The notes beneath the pieces were generated by a model. The model was not told the origin of the DNA. It did no database searches and was given only the letters and a program-made list of their open reading frames with translations. From Paenibacillus sp. SYP-B3998 (GTDB taxonomy: Bacteria; Bacillota; Bacilli; Paenibacillales; NBRC-103111): a stretch of DNA of 64,000 nucleotides. Position numbers and translations under genes: made by a program. Positions 52,554 through 63,394 of the stretch are shown piece after piece. The stretch spans positions 310,001 through 374,000 of the forward strand of contig NZ_JAAIKC010000004.1 in assembly GCF_010820665.1 (NCBI RefSeq). The letters run 5' to 3'. Each line of letters begins with the position of its first letter. Position 1 is the first letter of the stretch.

Positions 52554-54299
52554 ATGAATGTTCAAACTGAACCAAAAAGGTCAAAAGAAGAATTGATTAA
52601 AGAGCTGACGCAACCAGATCTTATTACAGGATCTGAGATTTTGCTCAGAAGCTTATTGCTGGAGGGTGTGGAGTGCGTCTTTGGTTATCCAGGCGGCGCT
52701 GTATTGTACATCTACGATGCCATGCATGGCTTTTCGGATTTCAACCACTTATTGACACGACATGAGCAAGGAGCCATTCACGCTGCTGATGGATATGCAC
52801 GTTCCACTGGTAAAGTTGGTGTATGCATCGCAACTTCCGGACCGGGGGCGACGAACCTTGTCACAGGAATAGCTACAGCCTATATGGATTCTGTTCCACT
52901 GGTTATTATTACAGGAAACGTAGCCACAAATTTCATCGGTACGGATGCTTTTCAAGAGGCAGATATTACCGGTATTACGATGCCGATTACGAAACACAGT
53001 TATCTTGTTAGAGATGTAGAGGATCTGCCGCGTATTATTCACGAAGCTTTCCATATTGCCAATTCAGGTCGTAAGGGCCCGGTTCTTATTGACATACCAA
53101 AGGATGTCTCCGCTCATAAGACTGTGTTTAAACCAGTCACTGAGGTAAGTATTCGGGGTTACAACCCGACCGTACAACCGAATAAACTGCAAGTGGATAA
53201 GCTGATTAAGGCGATTGAAGAAGCTGAACGTCCAGTTATTATTGCAGGTGGCGGCGTTGTATACGCGAATGCTTCCGAAGAATTGATCGAGTTCGTAAAT
53301 AAAACGCGTATCCCGGTTACAACGACCTTGCTCGGATTAAGCGGCTTCCCAAGCGCGCACGAGCTGTGGATGGGAATGCCGGGTATGCACGGAACGTACA
53401 CGGCTAACCAAGCGATTCAGAACGCGGATTTGCTGATCTCCATTGGTTCCCGATTTGATGATCGCGTAACGATGAAATTGGATGGATTTGCGCCGAAGGT
53501 GAAGAAAATCGCGCATATCGACGTTGATCCCGCCGAGATTGGCAAGAACGTAAAAACAGATATTCCTTGTGTAGGGGATATCAAGGCTGTTCTGGAGTAC
53601 GCGAACACAAAAGCAAAGTCTGCAAAGAGCGAAGCTTGGATCGCAGAAATTAAGGAAAGTAAAGAAAAATTCCCTTTGAAATATAACGAAACGAGCGATG
53701 AGCTGAAGCCTCAGTTCGTTGTTCAAATGATTAGTGAAACGACCAAAGGCGAAGCGATTATAACAACGGACGTTGGACAACACCAAATGTGGGCAGCCCA
53801 ATTCTATCGTTTCAAAAATCCTCGCTCGATGGTGACATCCGGCGGTCTGGGCACGATGGGCTTCGGATTCCCTTCAGCGATCGGGGCTCAAATGGGTAAT
53901 CCCGATAAGCTGGTAGTTTCCATTAACGGCGATGGCGGTGTGCAAATGTGTGCGCAAGAGCTGGCCATCTGCGCGATCAATAATATTCCGGTTAAGGTTG
54001 TTATCATTAACAACCAAGTGCTTGGGATGGTTCGTCAGTGGCAGGAAATCATTTATGACAACCGCTACAGCCACATTGATTTGGCCGGAAGCCCAGACTT
54101 TGTGAAGTTGGCGGAAGCTTATGGCGTAAAAGGCCTGCGCGCCACAACCAAGGAAGAGGCTCGTAGAGTATGGCAAGAAGCGCTTGATACGCCAGGACCG
54201 GTCGTTATTGATTTCGTTGTTCCTAAAGGCGAGAATGTGTTCCCTATGGTTAAAGCGGGCGACACAATTAGCGACATGTTAATGGGGGATTCGGAATGA
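52554..54299 (+). CDS. ilvB: Acetolactate synthase large subunit
   Basis: Condenses two pyruvates (or pyruvate with 2-ketobutyrate) in branched-chain amino acid synthesis, using TPP, FAD and Mg. The 581-residue catalytic subunit has FGYPGGAVLYIYDAM, the catalytic glutamate in RHEQGAIHAADGYAR, GPGATNLVTGIATA, FDDRVT, and the TPP motif NGDGGVQMCAQELA with NN after. GAGGAGG precedes ATG 52554. First gene after the T-box; its stop overlaps ilvN. Confidence 0.96.
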   Translation: MNVQTEPKRSKEELIKELTQPDLITGSEILLRSLLLEGVECVFGYPGGAVLYIYDAMHGFSDFNHLLTRHEQGAIHAADGYARSTGKVGVCIATSGPGATNLVTGIATAYMDSVPLVIITGNVATNFIGTDAFQEADITGITMPITKHSYLVRDVEDLPRIIHEAFHIANSGRKGPVLIDIPKDVSAHKTVFKPVTEVSIRGYNPTVQPNKLQVDKLIKAIEEAERPVIIAGGGVVYANASEELIEFVNKTRIPVTTTLLGLSGFPSAHELWMGMPGMHGTYTANQAIQNADLLISIGSRFDDRVTMKLDGFAPKVKKIAHIDVDPAEIGKNVKTDIPCVGDIKAVLEYANTKAKSAKSEAWIAEIKESKEKFPLKYNETSDELKPQFVVQMISETTKGEAIITTDVGQHQMWAAQFYRFKNPRSMVTSGGLGTMGFGFPSAIGAQMGNPDKLVVSINGDGGVQMCAQELAICAINNIPVKVVIINNQVLGMVRQWQEIIYDNRYSHIDLAGSPDFVKLAEAYGVKGLRATTKEEARRVWQEALDTPGPVVIDFVVPKGENVFPMVKAGDTISDMLMGDSE

Positions 54300-54787
54300 T
54301 GATAACTAAACATACGGTTTCCGTACTCGTAAACAATCAGCCAGGTGTCCTGCAGCGTGTATCCGGCTTGTTCGGACGCAGAGGCTTTAACATTGAAAGC
54401 ATCACGGTAGGGGAGTCCGAGGAAATCGGGCTTTCCCGGATGGTTATTGTAACAACGGGAGACGACAATACGTTGGAGCAAATCTCCAAGCAGCTGTACA
54501 AGCTGATCGATGTGATTAAAGTTATCGATCTAAGCTCGAATCCGATGGTTGCCAGAGAGCTTGCGCTTATTAAAGTAAATGCAGAGCCTACCATGCGTCC
54601 GGAAATACTTGGAATTGTTGAAACATTCCGCGCGGCGGTTGTTGATATCGGGCCTAATTCAATTATCGTGCAAGTTGTAGGAGATTCAGATAAAATAGAT
54701 GCAATGGTCGAATTGCTTCGTCCTTATGGCATTCGTGAGCTTTCCCGTACGGGAGCTACGGCAATGATTCGTGGTTCAGTGAGATAA
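54296..54787 (+). CDS. ilvN: Acetolactate synthase small subunit
   Basis: Regulatory subunit that gives valine feedback inhibition. The 163-residue protein has an N-terminal ACT domain (HTVSVLVNNQPGVLQRVSGL, FGRRGFNIESITVG) and the C-terminal domain with GIVETFRAAVVDIG. ATG 54296 overlaps the ilvB stop by four bases, so synthesis of the two subunits is coupled; an ATG at 54299 is also possible. Also called ilvH. Confidence 0.95.
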   Translation: MMITKHTVSVLVNNQPGVLQRVSGLFGRRGFNIESITVGESEEIGLSRMVIVTTGDDNTLEQISKQLYKLIDVIKVIDLSSNPMVARELALIKVNAEPTMRPEILGIVETFRAAVVDIGPNSIIVQVVGDSDKIDAMVELLRPYGIRELSRTGATAMIRGSVR

Positions 54788-54813
54788 TTAAGCTTGAAAA
54801 GCAGGCAAAGCCG

Positions 54814-54886
54814 CCTTGAGTGGGGCTTTCAGCGGTTAATTCTTTAGCGCTTGAAAAGGGTAAACCGTTGAAACACCCACTCAAGG
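54814..54886 (+). promoter_or_regulatory. Long imperfect hairpin between ilvN and ilvC
   Basis: The 24-base arm 54814-54837 (CCTTGAGTGGG... ...TTTCAGCGGTT) pairs with 54863-54886 at 22 of 24 positions (one G-T, a two-base internal mismatch), around a 25-base loop. No T tract follows. A structure this long between co-transcribed genes suggests RNA processing or differential stability. Confidence 0.8.
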
Positions 54887-54891
54887 GGTAG

Positions 54892-55923
<1,032 letters not shown>

Positions 55924-55958
55924 GATAAGCACTATTTAACTTCATAGGTATTTCATTC

Positions 55959-56000
55959 CACAGGGAGTGATTGGGGCGAATTTCCCAATCACTCCCTGTG
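55959..56000 (+). promoter_or_regulatory. Perfect hairpin between ilvC and leuA
   Basis: CACAGGGAGTGATTGGG pairs perfectly with CCCAATCACTCCCTGTG around an eight-base loop. No T tract follows, so it need not terminate; leuA begins 42 bases later. Confidence 0.8.
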
Positions 56001-56041
56001 AATACTATTTAGACTTTGCTATAAAAATCTTAGGAGGTGAC

Positions 56042-57592
56042 ATGGTGCGTAAAATTTATATCTTTGATACGACTCTGAGAGACGGGGAACAATCACCGGG
56101 TGTGAACCTGAACGTGCAGGAAAAGGTTGAGATTGCCCTACAGCTCGAGAAGCTTGGCATCGATCGTATGGAGGCTGGTTTCCCGGCAGCGTCACCAGGT
56201 GACTTAGCGGCTGTTAATGCGGTAGCTAGAGCTGTTAAGAACGCTTCCGTCATCGGTCTTTCCCGATCCCGGGAACAGGATATCGAAGCGGTGAGAGAAG
56301 CGCTGCAAGGTGCACAGGATCCGTGTATCCATCTTTTCTTGGCGACATCTCCGATTCATCGCCAGTATAAGCTGAAGATGGAGAAGCATCAGGTACTGGA
56401 GACCGCTGAGGCAGCGATTAAATACGCCAAGAAGTATTTTAGCAAAATTGAGTTCTCGCTTGAGGATGCAGGTCGTACGGAACTGGATTTCATCGCCGAA
56501 GTGACGGCAATGGCTATACGCGCAGGCGCAACGGTTGTTAATATCCCGGATACGGTGGGCTATATGACACCTTATGATTATGGAAACATTTTCAAAATGG
56601 TGAAGGAGACTGTGCCTGGTGTTGAGAAGATTCAGCTGAGCGCGCACTGCCATGACGACCTCGGAATGGCGACTGCGAATGCGCTTGCGGCCGTACTGAA
56701 TGGCGCCGATCAAATCGAAGGCACCATTAACGGGATTGGCGAACGAGCAGGTAACACTTCGATCGAGGAAGTGGCTTTGGCGCTCGAAACGCGCCAAGAG
56801 TTTTTCGAAGCGAAAACATCGCTTGTTTTGAGCGAGATTTATCGCACCAGCCGCTTGGTTAGCAAGCTGACCGGCATGGTGGTGCCAGGCAATAAAGCGA
56901 TTGTCGGCGCTAACGCGTTCGCTCATGAGTCAGGCATCCATCAGGATGGGATGCTGAAGGAGAAAACAACCTACGAGATTATCTCACCGGAGACCATCGG
57001 GGTCAAGGAGAGTAAGCTCGTCATGGGTAAACACTCCGGACGCCATGCATTCCGCGAGAAGCTGATCGACCTCGGTTATGAGCTTGGTGAAGAGCAGGTG
57101 AATGTTGCTTTCGCCAAGTTCAAGGATTTGGCGGATCGGAAGAAAAACGTGGAAGACGAAGATATCCGCGCGCTGATCGAAGAGAAACTGATTGAGACGC
57201 CGGAGGTTTTCGGACTTGGCACGCTGCAAGTTGCCTATGGCAACCAAATGACGCCAACCGCTACCGTGCATGTTCGCTTACAAGATGGTAGTGATATCGC
57301 TGAAAGCGCAGTCGGCAATGGCTCCGTGGATGCGATTTACAACGCCATTGATAAGGCAACGAAGGAAGAAGTCGAGCTTGATGATTACTCGATTAAATCC
57401 GTTTCTCACGGCAAAGATGCACTTGGAGAAGTACATGTTGTGTTGAAACAAAAGGGTGTATCCGTTCAAGGACGAGGCATTTCCACTGATATTCTTGAAG
57501 CAAGCGCCAAAGCTTATTTGGACGCAGTGAATAGACTCATTGAGAAACGCAAAACACCAACGAGCAATAGAAGCAACGTCACGTTAATTTAA
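56042..57592 (+). CDS. leuA: 2-isopropylmalate synthase
   Basis: Condenses 2-ketoisovalerate with acetyl-CoA, the first step to leucine. The 516-residue protein has the DRE-TIM start [40 protein letters not shown] and metal-binding [16 protein letters not shown] and the allosteric domain at the C-terminus (~390-516). Start ATG 56042 has TAGGAGG close upstream. A longer frame to 55967 spans the hairpin and has no ribosome site. Confidence 0.96.
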   Translation: MVRKIYIFDTTLRDGEQSPGVNLNVQEKVEIALQLEKLGIDRMEAGFPAASPGDLAAVNAVARAVKNASVIGLSRSREQDIEAVREALQGAQDPCIHLFLATSPIHRQYKLKMEKHQVLETAEAAIKYAKKYFSKIEFSLEDAGRTELDFIAEVTAMAIRAGATVVNIPDTVGYMTPYDYGNIFKMVKETVPGVEKIQLSAHCHDDLGMATANALAAVLNGADQIEGTINGIGERAGNTSIEEVALALETRQEFFEAKTSLVLSEIYRTSRLVSKLTGMVVPGNKAIVGANAFAHESGIHQDGMLKEKTTYEIISPETIGVKESKLVMGKHSGRHAFREKLIDLGYELGEEQVNVAFAKFKDLADRKKNVEDEDIRALIEEKLIETPEVFGLGTLQVAYGNQMTPTATVHVRLQDGSDIAESAVGNGSVDAIYNAIDKATKEEVELDDYSIKSVSHGKDALGEVHVVLKQKGVSVQGRGISTDILEASAKAYLDAVNRLIEKRKTPTSNRSNVTLI

Positions 57593-57618
57593 CGGCCTTG
57601 CATGCACAACTCAACTGA

Positions 57619-57660
57619 TAAGCACCTCACCTCCCTACTTGAGAGAAGTGGGGTGCTTTC
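57619..57660 (+). terminator. Hairpin/terminator after leuA
   Basis: AAGCACC(T)C and G(G)GGTGCTT outer arms with an inner TACTT/AAGTG stem and short T tail; likely end of the ilv-leu operon. Confidence 0.7.
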
Positions 57661-57686
57661 TACAAATACGAAAGGATGCGTCCGTT

Positions 57687-58883
57687 ATGAAATATCGTTT
57701 TTCTAAATCGTTGGAAGGCTTCTCTTCTTCGGCGGTAAGAGAAATTTTGAAGCTGACTCAAGGCAGCTCCATCATCTCCTTTGCTGGCGGATTACCGGCT
57801 GAAGAGTTTTTCCCATTGGATGCTGTGAGCGAAGCCTTTCAGCGTGTGATTGGTGGAGGCAAACAAGCTTTACAGTACGGATTAACTGAAGGATATAAAC
57901 CGCTTCGCGAATCTCTTTGTCGTCGTATGGCGGCGAAGAATATGCACGTAACTCCCGATGATATGCTGCTGACGACAGGATCACAGCAAGCTATCGATCT
58001 GCTCACGCGCGCTTATATTGATCAAGATGATGTTATCCTTGTCGAGAGTCCGACTTATCTTGCCGCGATTCAAGTTTTTCAGGCTAAAGGGGCTAAAGTC
58101 TATTCCGTCGAAAGCGATAGCGACGGGATGGTTCTTGAAGATCTAAAAGCGAAAATCGCTGCGCATAATCCGAAAATGGTTTATGTGATCCCGACCTTCT
58201 CCAACCCGGCAGGCCGTGCGTGGAGTTTGGAGCGCCGCCAAGGGTTGCTCGACATTTGCAGCGCCGCTGAAGTGCTTATCCTGGAAGATGATCCTTACGG
58301 GGAGATCCAGTTTAATGAGGCGGAGAGCTATCCGACGATCTTTTCGTTAGGCGGTTCGTCTGAGGGCGGCTGTGTCGTGTATACGAGCACCTTTTCCAAA
58401 ACGGTCGCTCCTGCATTCCGCACAGGTTGGGTGATGGCGGATCAAGCCGTTATTCGTCAAATTGCGCGTTTTAAACAATCCGCAGATTTGCACTCCAGTA
58501 CGATCGATCAGCAGACGCTGTATCATTTGTTGGAGCATTTTGATTTGGATGCGCATATTTCATTAATCCGTGAGCATTACGGGGAGCGGATGAAGTTCAT
58601 GGCGAATCTGCTATCTGAACTCAACTGGCCTGGATTGAAATGGGAAGAACCCAAAGGCGGCATGTTCATCTGGGTGGAACTTCCTGAGCAAATACGAGCA
58701 GAAGATCTGCTTAAAATTGCCGTTCAAGAAGGTGTAGCCTTCGTACCAGGGTCTACGTTCTTCGCGGAAAATCCGAAGTATAATACGATGCGCCTTAATT
58801 ACACGCATACGGATCGTGAGAATACGATTCTGGGCATGCAGAAGCTAGCCAAGGCGATGGAATCTTATTTGCAAAATGCATGA
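57687..58883 (+). CDS. PLP aminotransferase (LysN/2-aminoadipate type)
   Basis: A 398-residue fold-type I aminotransferase of the MocR-like/aminoadipate group without the HTH domain. Motifs include SFAGGLPAEEFFP, LTTGSQQAIDLL, PTFSNPAGRAW, LEDDPYGE and the PLP lysine in FSKTVAPAFRTGW. ATG 57687 follows AAAGGATG. It lies after leuA, beyond a hairpin; a role in final transamination of branched-chain keto acids is possible but the closest wording is to enzymes acting on 2-oxoadipate or aromatic substrates. Confidence 0.9.
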   Translation: MKYRFSKSLEGFSSSAVREILKLTQGSSIISFAGGLPAEEFFPLDAVSEAFQRVIGGGKQALQYGLTEGYKPLRESLCRRMAAKNMHVTPDDMLLTTGSQQAIDLLTRAYIDQDDVILVESPTYLAAIQVFQAKGAKVYSVESDSDGMVLEDLKAKIAAHNPKMVYVIPTFSNPAGRAWSLERRQGLLDICSAAEVLILEDDPYGEIQFNEAESYPTIFSLGGSSEGGCVVYTSTFSKTVAPAFRTGWVMADQAVIRQIARFKQSADLHSSTIDQQTLYHLLEHFDLDAHISLIREHYGERMKFMANLLSELNWPGLKWEEPKGGMFIWVELPEQIRAEDLLKIAVQEGVAFVPGSTFFAENPKYNTMRLNYTHTDRENTILGMQKLAKAMESYLQNA

Positions 58884-58889
58884 AAAGCA

Positions 58890-58926
58890 ACACTCACAAG
58901 CGTTTTAAAACTTGTGGGTGTTTTTT
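58890..58926 (+). terminator. Terminator after the aminotransferase gene
   Basis: ACACTCACAAG / CTTGTGGGTGT stem with one G-T, then six T. Confidence 0.92.
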
Positions 58927-59090
58927 ATTTGGGATGCAGAGGAGCAATCGTTCTCAGCCAGCTGTTCAGCTGTTCATCAGCTTGTTCCAGCAGCTCAAGG
59001 GCTCGATTTTAATGAACAAACTTGGAATTGACTTGGTAAATATTTCAATATAAACTCAAGGGGAGGACAATTGAAAGGAGAGATTGCGTC

Positions 59091-59360
59091 ATGTTGAGGC
59101 TAATATCCGATTATTTGTTCATGGGATCATTATTGTTACTCCTCATTACTTTTGTTGCAAAGGGTGCATTGAGCCAAGGATTTACTGGTGTCACAAGTTT
59201 GGATGGCACGAGTGGAGCAGCTACAGATTTAAATATGGAACATAATCGCAAAAAAATATTTCAACTGCAAGATTCCTTGATAGGTAGGATCATAAAGTCT
59301 TATTTATTCTGGATTTCAATAGTTGGTTTACTGGTTTCTATAGTCATAACCAAATTATAA
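59091..59360 (+). CDS. Small two-helix membrane protein
   Basis: An 89-residue protein of unknown function. A hydrophobic helix at ~8-26 (FMGSLLLLLITFVAKGALS) and one at ~69-87 (SYLFWISIVGLLVSIVI) flank a polar loop with SLDGTSGAATDLNMEH. GAAAGGAGAG lies before ATG 59091. It is monocistronic, between two terminators. I do not recognise the family. Confidence 0.65.
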   Translation: MLRLISDYLFMGSLLLLLITFVAKGALSQGFTGVTSLDGTSGAATDLNMEHNRKKIFQLQDSLIGRIIKSYLFWISIVGLLVSIVITKL

Positions 59361-59369
59361 GTGAGAACA

Positions 59370-59414
59370 AAGAGTCATCAAGCCAGAGATATACTGACGC
59401 TGGGTGGCTCTTTT
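59370..59414 (+). terminator. Terminator after the small membrane protein
   Basis: AAAGAGTCATC / GGTGGCTCTTT with inner CCAG/CTGG pair and four T. Confidence 0.8.
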
Positions 59415-59495
59415 CCATGCAAATCTGGTTAATCGGCTCGACCTTCGACTACGCGAATATCTGATTTTTTCTAGTGGGATTTGCGACACCCAAGG

Positions 59496-59527
59496 CCATT
59501 TGGATGATACATCCGGATGGTTTTTTT
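59496..59527 (+). terminator. Second terminator before the ger operon
   Basis: CCATTTGGATG / CATCCGGATGG eleven-pair stem with two G-T pairs, ATA loop, then seven T, about 90 bases before the ger operon. Confidence 0.82.
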
Positions 59528-59616
59528 GCATTTGTGTTCATAAAGTTAATTTCGGAATAATTTTACCTTAATGTGGGAAACTTTTTAGTACAGGACTTAG
59601 GAACGGTGGTGCAAGG

Positions 59617-61152
59617 ATGGGGACGATCCGGAGATGGTTAAATGGGATGAGATCGGTTCCAATCAAGGAATCATCCGATCAACTTAATCAACCGATTTCA
59701 GGTACTCTTGAAAATAATTTAGTTAACCTACGAGCATTATTTAGCCACGCCCCAGATCTGGTTACTCGTCAGTTTCAATTGAGAACAGGGGACGATGCCG
59801 TACTTGTTTATTTAGAAGGGCTTATTGATAAATCAGCAATTAACAATAACATCTTAACCCCGCTCATTTATGAAATTGATTCGGTTAACGATATCTGGAA
59901 CTCTTCCATTACCATCGCAAAAACAGAAATTGTAACCTTATGGTCAGATATTGAAAACTCGATTTTCCAAGGTAAAAGCATCCTGTTGATTGATGGGCAG
60001 ACGCGCTCGCTTGTTTTGCATACGCAAGGCTGGCCTCAAAGAGCGATTAAAGAGCCGCAAATCGAATCGACGTTAAAGGGGTCGCACCAAGGATTTGTAG
60101 AGACGTCCGGACAGAACATTGCCCTTATCAGGCGATATCTGCCTAATCGTGAGCTGAAAATCAAAGAGTATACGGTGGGGTCTCGAGGAAATACGAGAGT
60201 GTCTATCATGTATCTGGAAGATGTTGTTCAACCTGATTACGTGAAAGAAATGGAGGACCGTCTACTGCAAGTGAAAGTGGATGCTATCTTAAATACGGGT
60301 GAATTAGCGGAATTTATCGAAGATCATCCGATAAGTATGTTTCCACAGTTAATCATGACGGAACGTCCGGATTCTGCTGCAGCCCATATTTTGCAAGGAA
60401 GAATAGCAGTTATTGTTGACCATTCGCCCAGTGTGATCATTGCTCCTGTAACCTTTTCGGCATTCTTTCAAAGTGTCGATGATTACAGCAATCGTTGGAT
60501 CATAGCCTCTTTTCTACGGGTATTACGCTATATAGCCTTAGTTACGACGATCTCTTTATCGGCTGTGTACATAGCCATTGTTTCGTTTCACTATGAAGTA
60601 CTTCCTTTGGATTTGTTGATATCGATTGGGGAGTCCAGAGCAAAAGTACCTTTTCCTCCGATTATAGAGGCGCTTCTAATGGAACTAGCCCTAGAGATGT
60701 TAAGGGAAGCAGGGTTGCGCCTTCCTGGTCCTATTGGACAAACGATAGGTGTCGTGGGAGGTATTGTCATCGGTCAGGCGGCGGTGCAAGCGGGAATCGT
60801 AAGTAATATCATGGTTATTATCGTTGCTATCACGGCAATTTCCTCTTTCATTATCCCTGATTACGATATGTCCTCCTCGCTGAGGTTGCTCCGCTTTCCA
60901 ATGATGCTTATGGCCGCTTTGTTCGGTATGGTGGGCATTGTGATTGGGCTGATGATTATTGGTGCGCACCTAATCTCGATGGAGTCTTTTGGAATATCGT
61001 ATGGGAGTCCGATTGCTCCCATCCGTCTGTCTGACTGGAAGGACGTATGGATTCGTGTTCCGATGTGGAAAATGAAAAAACGCCCGCTTTCGGCCAATCC
61101 AACTCAGCTACAAAGACAGGGGGTAAACAGAGAAGGTGAAGATCAACCATGA
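59617..61152 (+). CDS. Germinant receptor A subunit (GerA family)
   Basis: A 511-residue spore inner-membrane subunit of a nutrient germinant receptor. The N-terminal ~290 residues are a soluble domain (LFSHAPDLVTRQFQL, YLEGLID); the C-terminal part has about five helices, with IGESRAKVPFPPIIEALLME, LRLPGPIGQTIGVVGGIVIG and PDYDMSSSLRLLRFP, all typical of GerAA/GerKA. Preceded by weak purines before ATG 59617; overlaps the next gene by four bases (ATGA). Forespore expression is expected. Confidence 0.93.
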   Translation: MGTIRRWLNGMRSVPIKESSDQLNQPISGTLENNLVNLRALFSHAPDLVTRQFQLRTGDDAVLVYLEGLIDKSAINNNILTPLIYEIDSVNDIWNSSITIAKTEIVTLWSDIENSIFQGKSILLIDGQTRSLVLHTQGWPQRAIKEPQIESTLKGSHQGFVETSGQNIALIRRYLPNRELKIKEYTVGSRGNTRVSIMYLEDVVQPDYVKEMEDRLLQVKVDAILNTGELAEFIEDHPISMFPQLIMTERPDSAAAHILQGRIAVIVDHSPSVIIAPVTFSAFFQSVDDYSNRWIIASFLRVLRYIALVTTISLSAVYIAIVSFHYEVLPLDLLISIGESRAKVPFPPIIEALLMELALEMLREAGLRLPGPIGQTIGVVGGIVIGQAAVQAGIVSNIMVIIVAITAISSFIIPDYDMSSSLRLLRFPMMLMAALFGMVGIVIGLMIIGAHLISMESFGISYGSPIAPIRLSDWKDVWIRVPMWKMKKRPLSANPTQLQRQGVNREGEDQP

Positions 61153-62249
61153 GTAAGTATTCGTTTAATCAAATCTCCTTAAAACAATATATCTTTATTA
61201 TATTTGAAACCCAAGTAGGGATCGGTATCCTATCCCTTCCCCGCGATTTAGCTAAAACTGCTGGTACGGATGGATGGATATCCATTGTATTGGGTTGGTT
61301 ATTGTCAGTTCTTCTCAGTTTAGTGATTATAAAAATTATGGAGAAAAACCCTGAATATACGTTATTCGAGCTTTTATCTAAATACTTCGGCAAGTGGGTG
61401 GGCAAAAGCTTATCTGTTCTTTGGATTCTGTATGCGGCATATGCAGCAAGCGTGGTCATGTTTTCAACGATCCATATTGTAAAGGTATGGATCGCACCGG
61501 ATATATGGGACTTCATCTTGATGATCCTGTTTATCATTCCCATCTATATGATGACGAAGCAAGGAATAAGGGTGATCGGACTCTTTGCTGAGTTAGTTTT
61601 TCTTATCTCTTTGTGGATGCCCTTCTTGTTATTATTTTTATTAAAGAATATTGAGTGGCTTTACCTTCTTCCAATTGCTAAAGAAGGCTTGTTTCCCATA
61701 TTGTCTACCGTGAAATCGACACTGCTTTCCTTCCTCGGATTTGAACTGGCTTTCATCCTATATCCGTTTCTAAAGGACAAGAAATCCGCGTCCAAAGGAA
61801 TTGTGATTGCAAATTCTTTATCCATGATTACTTTTTTAATGGTGACAGTGATCAGTTTTGTTAAGTTTTCTCCGGAAGAAATCAAAGACTACGCTTATCC
61901 CACGCTCAACTTATTGAAGCTCATCCGATTGCCGTTTTTGGAACGGCTAGAGATTACGTTTCTTTCTTTTTATTTGTTTATATTATTTATGACGATCATT
62001 CCCTACATCTACACAGCTGTGTTGGGAGCAAGTCAATTAAGCGGCAAGCAGGATCATCGCAATACTTTACGAATACTCATGTGCCTATGGATCTTCTTGT
62101 CATTCTTTTTCCACCCTTCTTTCTCCCAAGTATCTCAAATGGGCAAATCATGGGGAATGGCAGGTTTATATTTCGCTGCGGTGTTTCCCCTTCTCCTTTG
62201 GATGTACGGATGGCTGTTTCATCTCGCTAGAAAGGAGCAGAAGCAATGA
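61149..62249 (+). CDS. Germinant receptor B subunit (GerAB/YndE family)
   Basis: A 366-residue, ten-helix APC-superfamily membrane subunit that is thought to bind the germinant. Opening FETQVGIGILSLPRDLAKTA and the TDGWISIVLGWLL segment fit GerAB. Later helices include LSFLGFELAFILYPFL. Overlaps the A subunit upstream and the C subunit downstream by four bases each, giving coupled synthesis. Germinant unknown. Confidence 0.92.
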   Translation: MSKYSFNQISLKQYIFIIFETQVGIGILSLPRDLAKTAGTDGWISIVLGWLLSVLLSLVIIKIMEKNPEYTLFELLSKYFGKWVGKSLSVLWILYAAYAASVVMFSTIHIVKVWIAPDIWDFILMILFIIPIYMMTKQGIRVIGLFAELVFLISLWMPFLLLFLLKNIEWLYLLPIAKEGLFPILSTVKSTLLSFLGFELAFILYPFLKDKKSASKGIVIANSLSMITFLMVTVISFVKFSPEEIKDYAYPTLNLLKLIRLPFLERLEITFLSFYLFILFMTIIPYIYTAVLGASQLSGKQDHRNTLRILMCLWIFLSFFFHPSFSQVSQMGKSWGMAGLYFAAVFPLLLWMYGWLFHLARKEQKQ

Positions 62250-63364
62250 AGGAAAGGTGTGGTATTTTTTTAGCATTGGCAGCTTTATTGTTTGTAACCG
62301 GGTGCGGCAAGGCGGTTTATATAGAGAATCAACAGTTTATTCTTGCTCATGCGATGGACCTTAATGATGAAAAGAAGTTGGTCATATATGTTGCAAGTTC
62401 TGTCTTTAGCAGTGAAGCTACGAAGAGATATAAAGTCACAACCGCAACGGTGGATACAATACGAGAATCGAGAAAAAAACTCGGATCGAAAATAAACGGT
62501 AGTCTTGCACCTGGAAAATTGCAAAGTATTCTTATAGGAAAAAAAATGCTGCAGCAAACGAATGTGTTACCGTATTTGGATGTTCTCTTTCGCGATCCTA
62601 AAAATGATATTAATGCAAATATGATTGTGGTCGATGGATCTGTGAAAGAGGTGATGTATACGAATATGAGTGATAAAGGCGAATTGGGAGGCGTGATTAA
62701 ACAACTGGTAGAAAGCACATATAAAAGCAGGATTACCGTGCAGACTACCCTGCAGAAATTTCATCAGCAAATGATGGATAGCGGAATGACGCCATGCATA
62801 ACTGAAATGAAAGTAGAGAAGAATGATCTCGTTATTTCAGGAACCGCTCTTTTACATAAAGATGGCACCTATGCTACTTCCTTGAATTATCAAGAAAGTT
62901 CTCTGCTGTTTTTGCTGCAGCACAATTTGAAAAAGAGGATTTCACTAACCTTTCATCTTCCTTCTGAAATCTTTCAAACAGATGAAAAAATGTCCTATGT
63001 AAGCTTCGACATTAAAAAAGCAAAGCTGAACTTTAAGGCGAAATTCGAGGGGGATCGTCTTGCCATCGAGATTCCTATGAAGGTTCAGATCGATTTAACG
63101 GAACGTTTGTTTACCTTAGACATGGAGAAGCAGAGTAAAGCGTTGGAATATGCGATTGAACAAGAACTGAAAAAGGAATGCGAGACTTTAATCAAAAAAG
63201 TTCAAAAACATCAGGTTGATCCCTTTCATTTTGGGATATACATGAGGGCGTACAACTACAAAAACTGGAAGGGAATTCAGAGTAATTGGGGAACAACGCT
63301 ATCCAAAGCAACAGTTAAAGTCTCTCCTAAGGTGACCATCAAAAGTATAGGAGTTTCCGAGTAG
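62246..63364 (+). CDS. Germinant receptor C lipoprotein (Ger(x)C family)
   Basis: A 372-residue lipoprotein of the receptor. Signal peptide with lipobox FVTGC (Cys 20), then a three-domain Ger(x)C protein: N-domain up to ~185 and C-domain with the late FHFGIYMRAYNYKNWKG (family H-x-x-x-x-G). Overlaps the B subunit start. With A and B it makes one complete receptor. Confidence 0.92.
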   Translation: MKERCGIFLALAALLFVTGCGKAVYIENQQFILAHAMDLNDEKKLVIYVASSVFSSEATKRYKVTTATVDTIRESRKKLGSKINGSLAPGKLQSILIGKKMLQQTNVLPYLDVLFRDPKNDINANMIVVDGSVKEVMYTNMSDKGELGGVIKQLVESTYKSRITVQTTLQKFHQQMMDSGMTPCITEMKVEKNDLVISGTALLHKDGTYATSLNYQESSLLFLLQHNLKKRISLTFHLPSEIFQTDEKMSYVSFDIKKAKLNFKAKFEGDRLAIEIPMKVQIDLTERLFTLDMEKQSKALEYAIEQELKKECETLIKKVQKHQVDPFHFGIYMRAYNYKNWKGIQSNWGTTLSKATVKVSPKVTIKSIGVSE

Positions 63365-63394
63365 CGATGAGTAGAAAGGGGGAAGGACTTCACG

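Noticed and set aside
56204-56926. Minus-strand open frame of 240 codons inside leuA
   Set aside because: Shadow of a conserved coding gene; Cys/His/Arg-rich composition typical of antisense frames.
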